Source: Candidatus Scalindua sp.
Lineage (GTDB): Bacteria > Planctomycetota > Brocadiia > Brocadiales > Scalinduaceae
Length of the DNA: 64,000 nucleotides
Direction of reading: 5' to 3'
Assembly: GCA_021776915.1 (NCBI GenBank)
Contig: JAIQZU010000074.1
Location: 40,268-104,267, forward strand
A program made the position numbers and the translations under genes. The notes beneath the pieces are model-generated. The model did not search any database. It was not told the origin of the DNA and saw only the letters and a list, made by a program, of their open reading frames with translations. The stretch's first letter is position 1. Each line of letters opens with the position of its first letter. Positions 9,283 through 20,346 of this stretch are shown here, one piece after another.

Positions 9283-9440
9283 CTCGGCGCTTTTTGTCCG
9301 GGGAAGCAAGGTCTCCTCCATTTCATGAGGAATCCAGTTTGTCCATGCTACCCTAACCTGGCCAAGCCAGAACCAAAAAGGCCTTAGACACAAATTACAT
9401 GAATTGGTGGCGGACCTCTCTTTCGAGAGGATTCCAATCA
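9283..9440. repeat. dispersed non-coding repeat module (copy 1)
   Basis: This stretch contains GTCCTCGGCG followed by TTTTTGTCCGGGG and ends with CTCTCTTTCGAGAGGATTCC. Both ends recur, in the opposite orientation, at about 42149-42308. The CTTTCGAGAGGATTCC half-palindrome also appears as full inverted repeats at 36348-36395 and 50289-50346. No credible gene overlaps it. Confidence 0.7.
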
Positions 9441-9469
9441 AGAAAAGCAGGAAATTTTCGGCTTAGAGA

Positions 9470-12070
9470 CTAAACCGTAGTTCGATGTTCTGTTTTAAAG
9501 ATCATCGAGTCTCCCTCCGTATCAACTACTACCTCACTTCCTTCCTGGAATTTCCCCTGAAGTATTTCCAGTGAAAGTGGATTCTCGATAAGTTGCTGAA
9601 TTGTGCGTTTTAAAGGCCTTGCACCATAAGTAATATCATACCCTTCGTCAATCAAATGTTTTCTGGCAGATTCTGTCACTGACAACTTCAGATTGTGCTG
9701 ACTTAGCCTCTTCTTTAGTTCTGTAAGCTGAATTTCAACAATATATCCTATTTGCTCTTTTGACAGACTGTTGAATATTATTGTCTCATCAATACGGTTC
9801 AGAAATTCAGGCCTGAATACCTCCTTTAAGGCTTTTCTGATATTTTCGTCCAGTTCTTCCCTGTTGCCATGGCCTATGAAATCCTGGATATACTGACTTC
9901 CAATATTTGAAGTCATTGCGATAATGGTATTCCTGAAATCAACTGTCTTTCCATGACCGTCTGTCAATCTTCCGTCGTCAAAGACCTGAAGCAGAATGTT
10001 AAATACATCACGGTGAGCTTTTTCTATCTCGTCAAACAGGATTACTGAATACGGCCTTCGTCTTATGGCCTCTGTCAGCCTTCCCCCCTCTTCATAACCA
10101 ACATATCCCGGAGGAGCGCCAATAAGCCTGGCCACAGAGTGCTGTTCCATGAACTCAGACATATCAATCCTTACCATCGCATTCTCGTCATCAAAGAGGA
10201 AAGATGCCAGCGCCTTGCACAATTCTGTCTTGCCCACACCTGTCGGGCCCAGAAACAGGAATGACCCTATCGGCCGATTAGGGTCCTGAAGACCGGCACG
10301 CGCGCGCCTGACAGAGTTTGAAACGGCTTCTACTGCCTCGTCCTGACCAACTACCCTTTCTTTCAGACGCTCTTCCATCCTGATAAGTTTTTCCTTTTCA
10401 CCCTCCATCATCCTGGATACAGGTATTCCGGTCCATTTGGATACAACCTCAGCTATATCATCCGGGTCAACTTCCTCCTTGAGCAAACACCTCTCTTTTT
10501 GAATATCCAGTAAGCTCTGGTGCATTTCCTTGAGATTATTTTCATAATCCCTTAATAGACTGTATCGGATTTCCGCCACCCTTTCCAGGTCACCATTCCT
10601 TTCTGCAGTCTGTTCATCTAGCCGCGCCTGGTCAATCTTTGCATTTAAATCCTGAATCTCTTTTATAACTTTCTTCTCATTATCCCACTGCAGCCTTAAT
10701 GCACTGCAATCTTCTTTAAGCTCTGATAGATGACGCTCCAGTTTTTCAACCCTCTTTTTTGACTCCGCATCAGTTTCCTTTTTCAATGCATTTCTCTCTA
10801 TCTCCAGTTGAGTAATCTTACGCTCCACTTCATCCAGTTCCGTAGGCATACTGTCTATTTCCATTCTCAGTTTGGAAGCCGCTTCGTCTATCAGGTCAAT
10901 GGCTTTATCAGGCATGAATCTGTCGGAGATATATCTGTGTGACAGTGTGGCGGCGGCAACCAGGGCAGAATCCTTGATTCGAACGCCATGATGCAGATCG
11001 TAACGTTCTTTTAGACCACGGAGGATCGCAACAGTATCATCTACTGAAGGCTCGCCAACGTATACCGGCTGGAACCTTCTTTCCAGTGCTGCATCTTTCT
11101 CAATATATTTCCTGTATTCATCCAGGGTCGTTGCGCCTATACAGCGAAGCTCTCCTCGCGCCAGAGCAGGTTTCAGGAGATTGGACGCATCTACCGCCCC
11201 CTCTGCCGCCCCTGCGCCGACAACCGTATGCAGTTCGTCTATAAAGAGTATTGTCTGCCCCTCCGATGCGTCAATATCCTTTAAGACAGCTTTTAAACGA
11301 TCCTCGAACTCTCCCCTGAATTTCGCACCTGCAATCAAAGCTCCCATGTCAAGGGATCTTAATCTTTTGCTTCTTAAACCTTCCGGCACGTCACCGTTAA
11401 CAATCCTCAGCGCCAGTCCCTCTGCTATTGCCGTCTTGCCCACTCCAGGCTCACCAATCAATACGGGATTGTTTTTCGTCCTGCGGGATAATACCTGAAT
11501 TACGCGCCTTATCTCATCGTCACGTCCAATAACAGGATCTAATTTACCCTTAGTCGCCAATTCTACAAGATCTTTACTGTAGCGTTCCAGCGCCTGATAT
11601 TTTTCCTCAGGGTTCTGATCAGTGATTCTCTGGCTTCCTCTTATGCCCTTGAGAGCGGCAAATATATCATCTTTGTTAACACCGGACTCAGATAGTATTC
11701 TTCCGGCAGTACCCTGTTTCTTATCTGCCAGTGCAATTAAAAGATGTTCTGTACTTACGTATTCGTCCTTTAATCTCCCGGCTTCAACAATAGCTTTGTT
11801 CAAGATATCGTTGAGATCATTACTGATATATTGCCCCTGGTCTCCGCTCACCTGAGGTAATGATTTCACGGCATCTTGAGTTTTAGCAAGGATTTCATCG
11901 CTGTTTACCCCCAGTTTTTTCAGAATAGGAACTACCACTCCCTGTTGCTGCTGAAACAGGCACACGAGAAGATGTAAAGGATCCACCTGCTGATGACCCT
12001 TCGAAGCTGCAAATTGTTGAGCTTCCTGTATTGCCTCTTGTGCCTTTATTGTAAATTTATCCAATCTCAT
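9470..12070 (-). CDS. clpB: ATP-dependent chaperone ClpB
   Basis: Full-length ClpB (866 residues). It has the N-terminal Clp repeat domain, first AAA+ domain with Walker [10 protein letters not shown], the long coiled-coil middle domain, and a second AAA+ domain with GPTGVGKTE, then the C-terminal D2-small domain ([12 protein letters not shown]). By family it forms a hexamer that threads aggregated proteins, working with DnaK. The start is supported by GAGGTGATTAAAGT. It lies directly downstream of dnaK on the same strand, separated by a terminator at 12101-12129, so the two genes are partly uncoupled. Confidence 0.98.
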   Translation of the reverse strand: MRLDKFTIKAQEAIQEAQQFAASKGHQQVDPLHLLVCLFQQQQGVVVPILKKLGVNSDEILAKTQDAVKSLPQVSGDQGQYISNDLNDILNKAIVEAGRLKDEYVSTEHLLIALADKKQGTAGRILSESGVNKDDIFAALKGIRGSQRITDQNPEEKYQALERYSKDLVELATKGKLDPVIGRDDEIRRVIQVLSRRTKNNPVLIGEPGVGKTAIAEGLALRIVNGDVPEGLRSKRLRSLDMGALIAGAKFRGEFEDRLKAVLKDIDASEGQTILFIDELHTVVGAGAAEGAVDASNLLKPALARGELRCIGATTLDEYRKYIEKDAALERRFQPVYVGEPSVDDTVAILRGLKERYDLHHGVRIKDSALVAAATLSHRYISDRFMPDKAIDLIDEAASKLRMEIDSMPTELDEVERKITQLEIERNALKKETDAESKKRVEKLERHLSELKEDCSALRLQWDNEKKVIKEIQDLNAKIDQARLDEQTAERNGDLERVAEIRYSLLRDYENNLKEMHQSLLDIQKERCLLKEEVDPDDIAEVVSKWTGIPVSRMMEGEKEKLIRMEERLKERVVGQDEAVEAVSNSVRRARAGLQDPNRPIGSFLFLGPTGVGKTELCKALASFLFDDENAMVRIDMSEFMEQHSVARLIGAPPGYVGYEEGGRLTEAIRRRPYSVILFDEIEKAHRDVFNILLQVFDDGRLTDGHGKTVDFRNTIIAMTSNIGSQYIQDFIGHGNREELDENIRKALKEVFRPEFLNRIDETIIFNSLSKEQIGYIVEIQLTELKKRLSQHNLKLSVTESARKHLIDEGYDITYGARPLKRTIQQLIENPLSLEILQGKFQEGSEVVVDTEGDSMIFKTEHRTTV

Positions 12071-12100
12071 ACTTTAATCACCTCATTCTATCTATAAAAT

Positions 12101-12129
12101 GAAAAAGCCGGGTATATCCCGACTTTTTC
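12101..12129 (-). terminator. intrinsic terminator between dnaK and clpB
   Basis: On the minus strand GAAAAAGTCGGG pairs with CCCGGCTTTTTC around a 5-nt loop, followed by ATTTT. It is 53 bases after the dnaK stop codon and 31 bases before the clpB start, so it likely limits read-through from dnaK. Confidence 0.8.
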
Positions 12130-12181
12130 ATTATTAGTTCTTCAAAAGTTCCGGTAAGCAGTTGGGTAAGCCTATAACACC

Positions 12182-14113
12182 TTACTCCTTTACCTCATAA
12201 TCTGCGTCAATGACATCTCCTCCTTCTTTACCTTTCTTAGAGTCCTTTCCTTCAGATTCACTGCCTTCCGTTGCTGCACCGGCATCTGCACCCGCACCCG
12301 CAGCCTGTTGCTTCTGTGCTGCCTCATACATAGCCTGTGCCAGTTTGTGGGAAGCTGCCTGCAGATCCTCTGTTGCCTTTTTGATTTCTTCCACATCACT
12401 TCCCTCTTTCGCCTTCTTAAGCTTTTCCAGCGCCTGGTCTATGTTGGCCTTCTCTGCCTCATCAACCTTATCACCGTGTTCTTTTAAGGTGTTCTCGGTC
12501 GAATATATTGCCTGATCGGCCTGATTCAACACATCTATTAATTCTCTCTTCTTCTTATCTTCCTCAGCATGTGCTTCTGCCTCGCTCTGCATCTTTTTGA
12601 CTTCTTCTTCAGATAATCCGGAAGACGATTTTATCTGAATAGATTGTTCTTTACCCGTTCCAAGATCTTTAGCTGAAACATGAAGGATACCATTTGCATC
12701 AATATCAAAAGAGACCTCAACCTGCGGAACACCTCTTGGGGCCGGAGGAATTCCGGCTAATTGAAAACGTCCAAGTGTCCGGTTATCGGCCGCCATTGGA
12801 CGTTCGCCCTGCAAAACGTGTATGTCTACAGCAGTTTGATTATCTGCCGCAGTTGAGAATGTCTCTTTTTTGTTTGTAGGTATTGTAGTATTCTTTGGAA
12901 TAAGGACTGTACAAACACTCCCAAGGGTTTCAATTCCCAGTGAAAGCGGTGTGACATCCAACAGCAGGACATCATGAAGTTCACCTCCAAGGACGGCGCC
13001 TTGAATTGCGGCACCCAGTGCAACAACTTCATCCGGATTTACGCTTTTATTTGGCTCTTTCTTGAATAGTTCTTTTACCAGTTTCTGTACAATTGGTGAC
13101 CTTGTTGTTCCGCCTACAAGGACTACTTCTGCTATGTCCGCGGGAGTTACTTTCGCATCTTCCATGGCGACTTCACATGGTTTACGGCACTTTTCAACAA
13201 GGTCACCGATTAATTGCTCAAACTTTGCCCTTGTCAAGCTCATGGTCAGATGTTTTGGCCCCGCCTGGTCTGCTGTTATAAAAGGGAGATTAATCTCCGC
13301 TGTTGTCGAAGTTGAAAGTTCGCATTTAGCCTTTTCAGCAGCTTCTCTGAGACGCTGCAAAGCCATGTGATCCTGCCTGAGTTCAATGCCCTGCTCTTTC
13401 TTAAACTCGTCAGCAATATAGTTCAGTAGTACCTGATCAATGTCATCTCCACCAAGATGTGTGTTACCATTAGTAGAGAGAACCTCAAAAACCCCTTCGC
13501 CTACTTCCAGTATTGAAATATCAAACGTTCCTCCACCGAGGTCAAAAACGGCGATCTTCTCATTTTTCTTCTTGTCAATACCGTATGCTAAAGATGCTGC
13601 GGTTGGTTCGTTAATGATACGAACCACATCTAAACCGGCTATCGTTCCAGCATCCTTCGTTGCCTGTCTCTGACTGTCATTAAAATAAGCAGGGACAGTA
13701 ATTACGGCCTTTTTTACTTCTGTACCCAGATAATCTTCAGCCGTTTTCTTAAGGTCTTGAAGTACCATTGCAGAGATTTCCGGAGGGGTAAAACTCTTTC
13801 CCCTTGCTTCTACCTTTACTAATTCGTCAGGATTGCCAACGATTGCATATGGTACCAGTTTTTCTTCCTGTGCAACTTCGTTATGTCTCCTACCCATAAA
13901 ACGTTTAATAGAAAATACTGTATTTTTCGGGTTAATAACCGCCTGTCGTTTGGCAAGTTGTCCAACCAGACGCTCATCTTTATCAGTAAAAGCCACTACA
14001 GAAGGAGTAATCCTGTTTCCTTCAGCATTTGTTATAACTTTTGGCTGATCACCTTCCATTACAGCTACTACAGAGTTAGTAGTTCCCAGATCGATACCTA
14101 TGATTTTTTCCAT
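12182..14113 (-). CDS. dnaK: molecular chaperone DnaK (Hsp70)
   Basis: A complete 643-residue Hsp70. It begins [20 protein letters not shown], and carries the phosphate loops [11 protein letters not shown] and [12 protein letters not shown], then the peptide-binding domain and a helical lid with a Gly/Ala-rich, acidic tail. The C-terminus [13 protein letters not shown] is typical. GGAGGAATTTG precedes the ATG at 14113; a TTG one codon upstream is disregarded. It refolds proteins in an ATP cycle with DnaJ and GrpE, neither of which is in this window. A 17-nt palindrome at 14200-14216 may be an operator. Confidence 0.99.
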   Translation of the reverse strand: MEKIIGIDLGTTNSVVAVMEGDQPKVITNAEGNRITPSVVAFTDKDERLVGQLAKRQAVINPKNTVFSIKRFMGRRHNEVAQEEKLVPYAIVGNPDELVKVEARGKSFTPPEISAMVLQDLKKTAEDYLGTEVKKAVITVPAYFNDSQRQATKDAGTIAGLDVVRIINEPTAASLAYGIDKKKNEKIAVFDLGGGTFDISILEVGEGVFEVLSTNGNTHLGGDDIDQVLLNYIADEFKKEQGIELRQDHMALQRLREAAEKAKCELSTSTTAEINLPFITADQAGPKHLTMSLTRAKFEQLIGDLVEKCRKPCEVAMEDAKVTPADIAEVVLVGGTTRSPIVQKLVKELFKKEPNKSVNPDEVVALGAAIQGAVLGGELHDVLLLDVTPLSLGIETLGSVCTVLIPKNTTIPTNKKETFSTAADNQTAVDIHVLQGERPMAADNRTLGRFQLAGIPPAPRGVPQVEVSFDIDANGILHVSAKDLGTGKEQSIQIKSSSGLSEEEVKKMQSEAEAHAEEDKKKRELIDVLNQADQAIYSTENTLKEHGDKVDEAEKANIDQALEKLKKAKEGSDVEEIKKATEDLQAASHKLAQAMYEAAQKQQAAGAGADAGAATEGSESEGKDSKKGKEGGDVIDADYEVKE

Positions 14114-14199
14114 CAAATTCCTCCTTAAATAATAAATTCAGCGCTTCAGTATTCTCTGATAGTTAATTCTGTTATACACTTTATATAAATGTGAAATAG

Positions 14200-14216
14200 G
14201 CATTGTCTGACAATGC
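14200..14216. promoter_or_regulatory. 17-nt palindrome upstream of dnaK, possible operator
   Basis: GCATTGTC and GACAATGC are exact reverse complements about a single central base. The site lies about 87 bases upstream of the dnaK start. On the minus strand it contains TTGTCA, which sits 18 bases from a TTTATA element and could be a -35 box overlapped by the operator. It is not the CIRCE sequence (TTAGCACTC-N9-GAGTGCTAA). Confidence 0.45.
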
Positions 14217-14381
14217 AAGACAGAAATAACAAATTTCACCTAATCACGAAAACTCTCTGTTTTGAAATACGCAAACTATATACCATATAACTTCTAAATA
14301 TCATATGTAACTATTGATATATGACTTATGGTAATTTACTTTTATCTAACTGTGGAGTTTATGCCGTTTCCACAAGCATGT

Positions 14382-14398
14382 TATGCCATTATGGCATA
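14382..14398. repeat. 17-nt palindrome just after dapB
   Basis: TATGCCAT and ATGGCATA are exact reverse complements about one base, 10 bases after the dapB stop codon. As RNA it could fold into a short hairpin, but no T-run follows. It may be a weak terminator or a protein site. Confidence 0.35.
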
Positions 14399-14407
14399 GC
14401 ACATTTT

Positions 14408-15205
14408 TCAGCATTTATCTCTCAAGGCATCTTCCATGCTATAGAAACCCGGTGGTTTTCCAGACAAGAATTTTGCTGCACGAATGGCACCTATAGCAAA
14501 AGAATCCCTCGTTTGTGCTTTATGAACCAGTTCGAGCCGTTCGCCGCCACTGCAGAAAGTTATGGTATGTTCCCCTACGATGTCTCCGGATCGTATGGAA
14601 TGTATACAGATTTGATCTTGTGGCCTTTCACCGGTAAGGCCTTTACGCCCATAGATTACTACATCATCCATTTTCCGATTTGTTGCAGAGCATATTTTCT
14701 CTGCAAGTTTTAAAGCTGTCCCACTCGGCGCATCTTTCTTAAGACGATGATGCGATTCAATTATTTCAATATCAGACTCATTGCCAAGTATCTTTGAGAC
14801 TGTCTCGGCAAGGTTAAAGAGCAAATTTACGCCAATACTCATGTTGGGAGAAAAAAGGCACGCTATCTTTTCAGATGCTTTGCTTATCTCCCCTTTTTGT
14901 TCACTGTCCAGACCGGTAGTACCTATTACTGCTGCAACTCCATTATCAACACAATACTTCAGCCTGGCCATGGTGGAAGCAGGAGCGGTAAAATCTATCA
15001 ATACATCCGGTGAACCGCTAATCTCATGTGAAATTACAACACCATCGTGCCCCTGACCGGTAACGGAACTTAAATCTTTCCCCATGTCAGGATGGCCTTC
15101 CATTTCAAGCGCTGTCACTAATTTCAGGCTTTCGTCTTTTTCAACAAGCCCTGCAATCCTCAATCCCATACGGCCACAGACACCATTTATTCCGATATTT
15201 ATCAT
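14408..15205 (-). CDS. dapB: 4-hydroxy-tetrahydrodipicolinate reductase
   Basis: The 265-residue protein matches DapB throughout. It has the NAD(P)H-binding start IGINGVCGRMGLRIAGLV, the catalytic region ESHHRLKKDAPSGTALKLAE with the conserved His and Lys, and the C-terminal HKAQTRDSFAIGAIRAAKFL. It makes tetrahydrodipicolinate in the lysine and diaminopimelate pathway in the cytoplasm. It stands alone here; no other dap gene is adjacent. Diaminopimelate supply fits the peptidoglycan amidase upstream. Confidence 0.97.
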   Translation of the reverse strand: MINIGINGVCGRMGLRIAGLVEKDESLKLVTALEMEGHPDMGKDLSSVTGQGHDGVVISHEISGSPDVLIDFTAPASTMARLKYCVDNGVAAVIGTTGLDSEQKGEISKASEKIACLFSPNMSIGVNLLFNLAETVSKILGNESDIEIIESHHRLKKDAPSGTALKLAEKICSATNRKMDDVVIYGRKGLTGERPQDQICIHSIRSGDIVGEHTITFCSGGERLELVHKAQTRDSFAIGAIRAAKFLSGKPPGFYSMEDALRDKC

Positions 15206-15338
15206 ATAATTATTAACCTTCTATTTCTAAAAAATTTAATATTTGAATAAAGATATATACCGTATCCCATTTGACAGAAACCCGTATAATCAAAAACTCT
15301 TAATAAAAAATGCACATTTAATCGTGGGCATAGATGTA

Positions 15339-16226
15339 CTATTTACCACGCATTTTTCTATACCTTTTGCTTGCATTCTTAAGATAACCTCTCTCCTTCC
15401 TCGTCAAACTCTTCATACCTGTACGGTTGACCTTATCCAGCAAAGCATCAACTCCATTTTTAACTTCTTCCTCTTTTTCATATTCCTTCTCCTTCTGTTG
15501 ATTCTGCCACGATATGAGAAAGTTACTAAATCTGGGCTCATAACGAATAAACAGGAAACCATAAAGTAGTCCTCCGAGATGAGCGAAATGTGCAACATTA
15601 CCACCAGTTGGGATAAGGCAGTTAACTACCGTTATGCCGGCAAAAATCATTACAAGATACTTTGCTTTTATCGGGAATATATAGAAGATTACGGTAGTGT
15701 TCGGGAATAACATTGCAAATGCAATTTCAACGGCAAAAATTGCACCAGAAGCGCCAAGGATCGGACTATCAGGCGTGAACAAACATCCAAATATGCCGGC
15801 AAAAATACCTGCCGTAAAGTACATGGTCAAGAATCTCCTTGTACCCATAGCCCTTTCAACTTCACTGCCGAACATCCATAAAACAAGCATGTTGAATATT
15901 ATGTGCCAGGGATCGGAAACACTATGCAGAAACATGTATGTTACGAACTGCCATAGCCAGAGTTTTCCTATAGCAAGCGGTTGGTAGAGCCAGAAAAGAG
16001 TTGTAAATCGGTCAGGTCCCAACCGTACATGATGAACAACTCCATCGGTTTCTGGAGATATACCCATGACCGGCATCCCCCACTGAGAACTAATAGTGGA
16101 AAATAGAAGCTGAATTATAAAAACAGTGACATTTGCAACTATCAGTATCATTATAACCCTGGTCCATTTACTTCCTATTGATACACCAAACCCGGGCTTG
16201 TAGTAACTATCATTATAGTTTGCCAT
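15339..16226 (-). CDS. rhomboid family intramembrane serine protease with charged C-terminal tail
   Basis: A 295-residue membrane protein with the rhomboid signatures LVLWMFGSEVERAMG, serine loop GASGAIFAVEIAF and histidine motif FAHLGGLLYGF, so the dyad is present. About six helices are followed by a charged C-terminal tail of about 70 residues (KEKEYEKEEEV, then basic) that the first rhomboid lacks. The tail may mediate cytosolic interactions. The start has only a weak ribosome site. The substrate is unknown. Confidence 0.92.
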   Translation of the reverse strand: MANYNDSYYKPGFGVSIGSKWTRVIMILIVANVTVFIIQLLFSTISSQWGMPVMGISPETDGVVHHVRLGPDRFTTLFWLYQPLAIGKLWLWQFVTYMFLHSVSDPWHIIFNMLVLWMFGSEVERAMGTRRFLTMYFTAGIFAGIFGCLFTPDSPILGASGAIFAVEIAFAMLFPNTTVIFYIFPIKAKYLVMIFAGITVVNCLIPTGGNVAHFAHLGGLLYGFLFIRYEPRFSNFLISWQNQQKEKEYEKEEEVKNGVDALLDKVNRTGMKSLTRKERGYLKNASKRYRKMRGK

Positions 16227-16571
16227 TTCTATCAGGGATTAATATTTTGAAAATTCATAACTTGCTAATTTCAGGACCTTTAGTGTGGAACAAGGTTGAA
16301 CTTTCAATATAACTAATTCAATAAAAAAGTCAAGGTTGTTATATAGGTTTCAATTGGCTCCAATCCTCATAGAGGCAATCTATCTTTTTCTGCTGAATAG
16401 AAACACTTTTAAAGAAACATGTTCACCTATTTGATATGAAAAGCACATTATAGTTTATCTGTCATCTCTGAAAGCGAAGGATCCCTGCCATGTATTTATA
16501 TAAGGATTACAGAGACGTGAAATTCTGCGTCGTTTCCATAATAAGGACAAAGCTTTGCGGCATTACAGATA
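16227..16571. other. intergenic region (345 bp)
   Basis: Nothing recognisable lies in this AT-rich stretch between two minus-strand genes. Any promoter for the rhomboid gene should be here, but none stands out. Confidence 0.4.
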
Positions 16572-18185
16572 TTATTCATTAAGTATTTTTCTAAACAGAA
16601 AAACACTGACAATGATATTAACAGCATTTGCCGCCCAAACGGAAGGAATAATTGGAAAACTCATACTATCTGCTAAAACTAATCCAGTCGCAACCAACGG
16701 GTAGTAAACAAAAAGTATTAATATAAAACTAATCCCTAAACTAACAAGCATATTACTGCTTCTTGTCATTATACCTAATGGAATACCTATCAATATAAAC
16801 GTAAGATTGGCAAGAGAAGGTGAAAGTCTCTTGTGAATGTTTATTGACAGTTCACGACTCATTTTTTGCTTTTCTGCAATCTCAACGTGTTCAGAAAGTA
16901 CCAGGCGTTCTTTTTCCATATCTTCTTTGATACGGAGAAAACCTTCTACATCTAACCCTATCTCATCAATCTTCTTATTCTCATCTTCTATCACTCTTTC
17001 AGATATCGACACCCTTCTCTTCGCTTTCTTGATCCTGCGTTTCTCTTTCTCTATTATCTTCTCAATCAACAAAACATTTTTCTCAAATTCCTCATCACTC
17101 TTTCGATTAAACCCCATAATTTCCATGTTTTTTTCAATCTCTTTCTCTTGTGTCAACCTACTTATATTATCCCGCGCCACATTTATGTAGTTTTCAAAGA
17201 TACTGATATCAAACTTTGCACGTTTTATCGTCCCTTCCTGCTTTGATATATTCGCTTTTAACTTCTTTATTTCCACTTCAGCTTTTTGCAGACGCCCTTG
17301 AACTCTTTCCTTTTTCTCATTTATAGTCGAAATTTCTCTCATGGTAATCTTGATAGTTTCTTCCGGATCTACAACCAGCTTCTCTGAACCACTTAATTCC
17401 TCGTTAATTTCTCCCCTTTGTGCAATAAGACTTGTCAGCGTTGCATATTTAAGCGCTGTATGTCTCACGCTCTGCCTTAATGGAATTTCAAACACAGCTT
17501 CCTCAAAACTCCCCATTTTAGGAGTATCTATACTGCTCTTAATATCAGGCTTAATAAATTCACCACGCCTTAATGTCAGCAAAACCCTATTACCAGAATC
17601 ACCTACTTCTATTTCACCTTCCTCTGCCAACAATATATTAACTATATAGTCATCAGCATACTCAAAAACTGCAATGTCTTTATAAATACCGTCTTCCAGA
17701 CTACCTATGTAAATTTGATATGGATAGAAATCAACCTTTTTTTTGGCTCTTATAAAGTGTGTCGCAAGTACTCGTTTGACTGCTTTTTCCTGAAGTTGTC
17801 TTACTTTAAAATATGACCTGGGTAATACTTCTGCATTTAGATATAAAGTTAATATACTGAAGATTACTCCGGTAACGACTATCGGAGTCACTATGTTATG
17901 AAGATGCATGCCAGCTATTCTGATTGCCGTGATTTCATTATCAGCACTCAGCCTTCCATAAGTCATAACCGTAGCGGTAAGTAATGCAGAAGGTAAAGCA
18001 TGCGGGAAGGTATATAAGGCCATGTAAGGAAGAACTGAAACAAGACTTGGCACATCAAGCCCTTTATGAAGCAGTTGAATTGAAAACCCAAGTAACAACA
18101 AAAATTCGAGACATAACAGTGCCGGCACAAATGTCCTGAATAACTCTTTTACTAAGTATTTATGTAAGATATTGATATTAATCAT
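16572..18185 (-). CDS. LptF/LptG-type permease (YjgP/YjgQ family) with a large coiled-coil insertion
   Basis: The N-terminal 140 residues match LptF/G: a start helix (LHKYLVKELFRTFVPALL), paired membrane helices and NEITAIRIAGMHLHNIVTP. A periplasmic beta domain follows (about 140-250), and three C-terminal helices (about 458-535) complete the permease. In the family the protein moves lipopolysaccharide from the inner membrane with LptB and LptC. The protein is 537 residues, well above the usual 350-390, because residues about 276-445 form a highly charged coiled coil between the beta domain and the last helices. It is divergent from the MsbA-type gene at 18403, supporting an envelope-lipid export role. 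Whether it is LptF or LptG cannot be decided. Confidence 0.85.
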   Translation of the reverse strand: MININILHKYLVKELFRTFVPALLCLEFLLLLGFSIQLLHKGLDVPSLVSVLPYMALYTFPHALPSALLTATVMTYGRLSADNEITAIRIAGMHLHNIVTPIVVTGVIFSILTLYLNAEVLPRSYFKVRQLQEKAVKRVLATHFIRAKKKVDFYPYQIYIGSLEDGIYKDIAVFEYADDYIVNILLAEEGEIEVGDSGNRVLLTLRRGEFIKPDIKSSIDTPKMGSFEEAVFEIPLRQSVRHTALKYATLTSLIAQRGEINEELSGSEKLVVDPEETIKITMREISTINEKKERVQGRLQKAEVEIKKLKANISKQEGTIKRAKFDISIFENYINVARDNISRLTQEKEIEKNMEIMGFNRKSDEEFEKNVLLIEKIIEKEKRRIKKAKRRVSISERVIEDENKKIDEIGLDVEGFLRIKEDMEKERLVLSEHVEIAEKQKMSRELSINIHKRLSPSLANLTFILIGIPLGIMTRSSNMLVSLGISFILILFVYYPLVATGLVLADSMSFPIIPSVWAANAVNIIVSVFLFRKILNE

Positions 18186-18402
18186 ATTTGTAGATAGTGT
18201 TATGTTGTGAAAGATATCAGATTTATAATCTCAAAATCGATTATATCTATATGACTTTGAATCGGCCAATAATAAATATCTAATCGGACAACTACTGTAG
18301 GAAGCACAATCTTTTTATTGACAAAAACCTTTTGTGTGATAACATCATTTTGGAAATCCTACAGGTGTTTTATATACATAACAAGTCAAACTGAAGAGTC
18401 AT

Positions 18403-20286
18403 ATGTCCAGAAACAACAATACTATAAGAGAATGTGCCAGACTGTTTTCATACGCAAAACCACATTGGAAGATATTTGTGTTAACCCTGATCTGCATGGG
18501 GCTTTTCACACTGTTCATTGGCGCTCAATTAGCATTAATCAAACCCGTAATAGATCGTTTGATAAGTGAAGAAGCAATCAGTTCTTCACAAGCGACACAC
18601 AACCTGCAAAACAAAAAAGATTCAGGGGACGTATTAAGCAGTTTAAGCCGAAAAGCTGTCATTAGAATAAAAGAGACAACATTCATATCAAAATTTGAAG
18701 AATTGTTGAAGAAATTAACAAGCTCTTTTACTTTCATAGGCATCCTTGTTGCGATTATGGCTCCATTTATTTTTGCTTTCAGTTACCTGCAAACATACCT
18801 GAAAAACCATGTCATGTGGAGAGTACTCATGGATATACGAAATCATCTATGTGAACATTTACTCCCACAATCACTGAGTTATTTTGAAAATAGAAAGAGT
18901 GGAGAACTGATCTCCAGACTTACCAATGATATTACAGCAACACAATACGGACTTTCGATACTGTTTGACAGCGTTCTCCTTCAACCCATGCGTCTGTTAT
19001 GCGGATTGGGACTGGCCTTTTATTTTACCTGGAAGCTGTCTCTGTTTACATTTATACTGTTCCCGATTGTCATTATTCCTGTATTGGTTTTTGGACGCAA
19101 GATAAAAAAATATGGAAGTAAAAGTTTAATGCATTTAGGAGAACTGACCGATGCCATGCGAGAAATGTTTTCAGGAATCAGGATTGTAAAAGCCTTTAAG
19201 ATGGAAGACGAAGAAATCGTAGAATTCAAATATTTAAATTCAAGGTTATTTAAAAGAATGATGCAGACAGTCAAGGCAAAGGCCCTGAATACAAGTACTA
19301 CCGAGTTTATCTATTCATTAGGATTAGCCTCAATCATAATCGTTGGCGGTTATGTTATTACAACCAATAAAATCACTCCGGGTTCACTCGGTGGATTTGT
19401 TACCGTAACTGCATTCTTGATACTTCCATCAGTAAAGAAATTGGCTAAAAGCTATGGACAACTACAGGAATCCTTGGCTGGTGCAAGCCGGGTATTCGAG
19501 TTGCTCGACCAGCGTCCATCAATCACAGATAACCCTGATGCCATAGAGTTGAAAAAAATAGAGAAAAACGTCTCGTTTAAAAACGTAAACTTCGCATACG
19601 ACAGCATACCGGTACTCAAGAGCATCAACCTTACGGTTGAAAAGGGACAGATAATTGCAATAGTGGGAGAAAGCGGTGCAGGCAAATCTACAATGCTCGA
19701 CCTTGTCCCGCGTTTTTATGACCCTCTCAGTGGAGCTATCGAGATCGACGGCACAGATATCCGTTTAATAAAGCGTGATTCACTCCTGGAGAATATTGCA
19801 ATTGTCAGCCAGCAGACATTTCTGTTCAATAGAAGCTTTAAAGACAACATCCTGTGTGGGCGTAGAGACGCAAGTTTAGAAGAGATAGAAGATGCGGCAA
19901 AGGCAGCGAACATACATGATTTCATCAAAGGTCTTCCCAAGGGCTATGATACCGCAGTGGGAGAGCAGGGAGTGAAACTATCAGGGGGACAAAGGCAGAG
20001 GGTGACTATAGCAAGGGCAATTCTCAAGAACGCGCCTATATTGATCCTGGACGAAGCCACATCATCTTTAGATTCTGAATCTGAAAAGCTTGTCCAGGAA
20101 GCATTGGATAATCTAATGAAAGGCAAGACAACTTTCGTTATCGCACATCGCTTATCAACCATACGTCATGCGGACAGAATCGTAGTCTTAAAAAACGGTT
20201 GTATTGTTGAAACCGGCACACATGATGAACTGATAGAAAAAGAGGGAGAATATAAAAAGCTGTATAGAATACAGTTTGAGACCTGA
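18403..20286 (+). CDS. ABC exporter, MsbA-like (lipid A / lipid exporter type)
   Basis: A 627-residue half-transporter with a six-helix membrane domain then an ATPase domain: Walker A GESGAGKSTM, Q-loop IVSQQTFLFN, signature LSGGQRQRVTIARAI and Walker B ILILDEATSSLD, with an H-loop (IAHRLSTIRHADR). The membrane domain has ENRKSGELISRLTNDI, typical of MsbA-like exporters. In the membrane domain, about residues 60-105 form a longer hydrophilic loop between the first two helices. It faces the LptF/G-type gene divergently, which fits flipping of lipid A-core across the inner membrane. The exact lipid substrate is inferred. Confidence 0.88.
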   Translation: MSRNNNTIRECARLFSYAKPHWKIFVLTLICMGLFTLFIGAQLALIKPVIDRLISEEAISSSQATHNLQNKKDSGDVLSSLSRKAVIRIKETTFISKFEELLKKLTSSFTFIGILVAIMAPFIFAFSYLQTYLKNHVMWRVLMDIRNHLCEHLLPQSLSYFENRKSGELISRLTNDITATQYGLSILFDSVLLQPMRLLCGLGLAFYFTWKLSLFTFILFPIVIIPVLVFGRKIKKYGSKSLMHLGELTDAMREMFSGIRIVKAFKMEDEEIVEFKYLNSRLFKRMMQTVKAKALNTSTTEFIYSLGLASIIIVGGYVITTNKITPGSLGGFVTVTAFLILPSVKKLAKSYGQLQESLAGASRVFELLDQRPSITDNPDAIELKKIEKNVSFKNVNFAYDSIPVLKSINLTVEKGQIIAIVGESGAGKSTMLDLVPRFYDPLSGAIEIDGTDIRLIKRDSLLENIAIVSQQTFLFNRSFKDNILCGRRDASLEEIEDAAKAANIHDFIKGLPKGYDTAVGEQGVKLSGGQRQRVTIARAILKNAPILILDEATSSLDSESEKLVQEALDNLMKGKTTFVIAHRLSTIRHADRIVVLKNGCIVETGTHDELIEKEGEYKKLYRIQFET

Positions 20287-20346
20287 GACAGACAATTCAC
20301 AACTCTCCATATACAGCCCCCATAAAACACACATTCAAAACAGATT

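Noticed and set aside
9223..9441. 72-codon minus-strand frame between clpB and the flippase-like gene
   Set aside because: It coincides with the dispersed repeat module also found near 42.2 kb, with no ribosome site.
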